NCBI GenBank assembly: GCA_934725835.1
Contig: CAKVCR010000003.1
Span: 1-46,082, forward strand
Length of the DNA stretch: 46,082 nucleotides
Direction: 5' to 3'
Source of the DNA: an uncultured Odoribacter sp.
GTDB taxonomy: Bacteria; Bacteroidota; Bacteroidia; Bacteroidales; Marinifilaceae
The notes beneath the pieces were generated by a model. That model worked only from the letters and a program-made list of their open reading frames with translations, searched no databases and had not been told where the DNA came from. Shown here piece after piece: positions 45,468-46,082 of the stretch. The first letter of the stretch is position 1, and each line of letters starts with the position of its first letter. The position numbers and the translations under genes are program-made.

Positions 45468-46082
45468 TTAATCCTCCATTTCAGTCTCGATGAATTCACC
45501 ATTTTTCAACGTGTAGAATGTATCCGGTTTCAGTTTCTCGCCGTCGATCTGCGCGGCGCGAACGCACACAGGTTTTAAAGCTTTGTCATATTCAGCCAAC
45601 ACAATCCAGCTTCCGGTTTGGGCTTTGATTGCGCTATTGAATCCAATCGCGGAAACAACCGCCCAGTCACCGCTGGAGCCGATCTGCGCCCAGTCACCGC
45701 TGGAGCCGATCTGCGCCCCGTTACCGCTGGAGCCGATCTGCGCCCCGTCACCGCTTGAGCCGATCTTCGCCCCGTAACCGCTGGAGCCGATCTTCGCCCA
45801 GTCACCGCTGGAGCCGATCTTCGCCCAGTTACCGCTGGAGCCGATCTGCGCCCCGTTACCGCTGGAGCCGATCTGCGCCCCGTTACCGCTGGAGCCGATC
45901 TTCGCCCAGTCACCGCTGGAGCCGATCTTCGCCCAGTTACCGCTGGAGCCGATCTGCGCCCCGTTACCGCTGGAGCCGATCTGCGCCCCGTTACCGCTGG
46001 AGCCGATCTTCGCCCCGTAACCGCTGGAGCCGATCTGCGCCCCGTTACCGCTGGAGCCGATCTGCGCCCCGTTACCGCTGGA
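45468..46082 (-). CDS. DUF7666-like repeat protein, C-terminal part (continues from base 554)
   Basis: This is the second half of the gene that starts at 554. The frame is preserved when the 77-base end overlap is merged, because the codon phase is the same on both sides. Repeats run to about 45663. They are followed by a non-repeat tail containing GSWIVLAEYD and FYTLKNGEF, the usual way DUF7666-like repeat proteins end (from memory). Two bases separate its TAA from the ATG of the next reverse gene at 45465, so they are co-transcribed. Function is unknown. Confidence 0.85.
   Translation of the reverse strand, partial: SSGNGAQIGSSGNGAQIGSSGYGAKIGSSGNGAQIGSSGNGAQIGSSGNWAKIGSSGDWAKIGSSGNGAQIGSSGNGAQIGSSGNWAKIGSSGDWAKIGSSGYGAKIGSSGDGAQIGSSGNGAQIGSSGDWAQIGSSGDWAVVSAIGFNSAIKAQTGSWIVLAEYDKALKPVCVRAAQIDGEKLKPDTFYTLKNGEFIETEMED
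45663..46082. repeat. 27-bp tandem repeat array, right part
   Basis: This continues the array at 1-212. Read in protein order, unit types written as the three variable residues include a duplicated block NGQ, NGQ, NWK, DWK (about 45786-46001), a 108-base higher-order repeat. Lys occurs only with Tyr or Trp units. Bases 46006-46082 duplicate bases 1-77. Confidence 0.97.
46006..46082. other. 77-base overlap with window start (circular closure)
   Basis: These 77 bases are identical to bases 1-77. A 77-base identical end is what a de Bruijn assembler run at k=77 leaves on a circular contig. The open reading frame continues correctly when one copy is removed, giving a 46005-bp circle. A real short terminal repeat is the alternative, but it would have to fall by chance inside a repetitive gene. 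Confidence 0.85.

Noticed and set aside
45575..45913. Frame with TGRRSAPAV repeats over the array
   Set aside because: Alternative reading of the 27-base repeat; the true frame (SSGNGAQIG) is in phase with a start at 554, head and tail domains and a stop at 45468.

Overview
This window is one complete, circularly closing genome of a temperate tailed phage (siphovirus-type gene order) that infects a Gram-positive Firmicute, most likely a gut Clostridium-class relative (Oscillospiraceae/Faecalibacterium-like). The host guess rests on strong AGGAGG-type ribosome sites, sigma70-type promoters, an attP copied from tRNA-Lys(UUU), SPP1/HK97-style structural genes, and a palindromic repeat of a kind I recall from that bacterial group. 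Bases 1-77 are identical to bases 46006-46082, so the true circle is 46005 bp. The ends lie inside a tandem repeat within one gene (reverse strand, from 554 through the join to 45468).

Layout. (a) 2846-6504: lysogeny module. Divergent promoters with operator copies lie between a Cro-like gene (reverse) and a CI-like repressor (forward). Then come a membrane-anchored HTH protein, a secreted protein, a tyrosine integrase, and attP with arm sites on both sides. (b) 6668-7957: three reverse-strand genes of unknown function. (c) 8070-8535: a non-coding island with two predicted small RNAs on opposite strands. The forward RNA carries one Cas12a-type CRISPR repeat. (d) 8535-28645: reverse-strand late operon, read terS, terL, portal, gp7-like, scaffold, SU10-like capsid, connectors, tail tube, chaperones with a -1 frameshift, tape measure, tail tip, receptor-binding candidate, endolysin, holins. 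(e) 28923-31675: a forward-strand islet of small genes, one with an LPD29-like domain. (f) 45465 down to 31692, continuing from 3055 through the join: reverse-strand early operon. It encodes Cro, small regulators, an adenine methylase, a DUF7666-like repeat protein, an AAA ATPase, DUF669, Gp157, a replication initiator, RusA, a Lar-like protein, a cytosine methylase, a ThyX-like protein, MazG and a sigma-like late regulator.

How it works together. In the lysogen the forward promoter at 3162 should express the repressor and, beyond it, the lysogeny genes. On induction the reverse promoter at 3129 starts the early operon, whose last gene probably switches on the late operon near 28740. Between cro and the next early gene, a consensus forward promoter and a strong terminator define a predicted RNA of about 360 nt, antisense to the early leader. 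The most unusual items are this antisense RNA and the small RNA with the solitary Cas12a repeat, a candidate RNA-based anti-CRISPR. All functions are read from sequence by eye; no database search was run.
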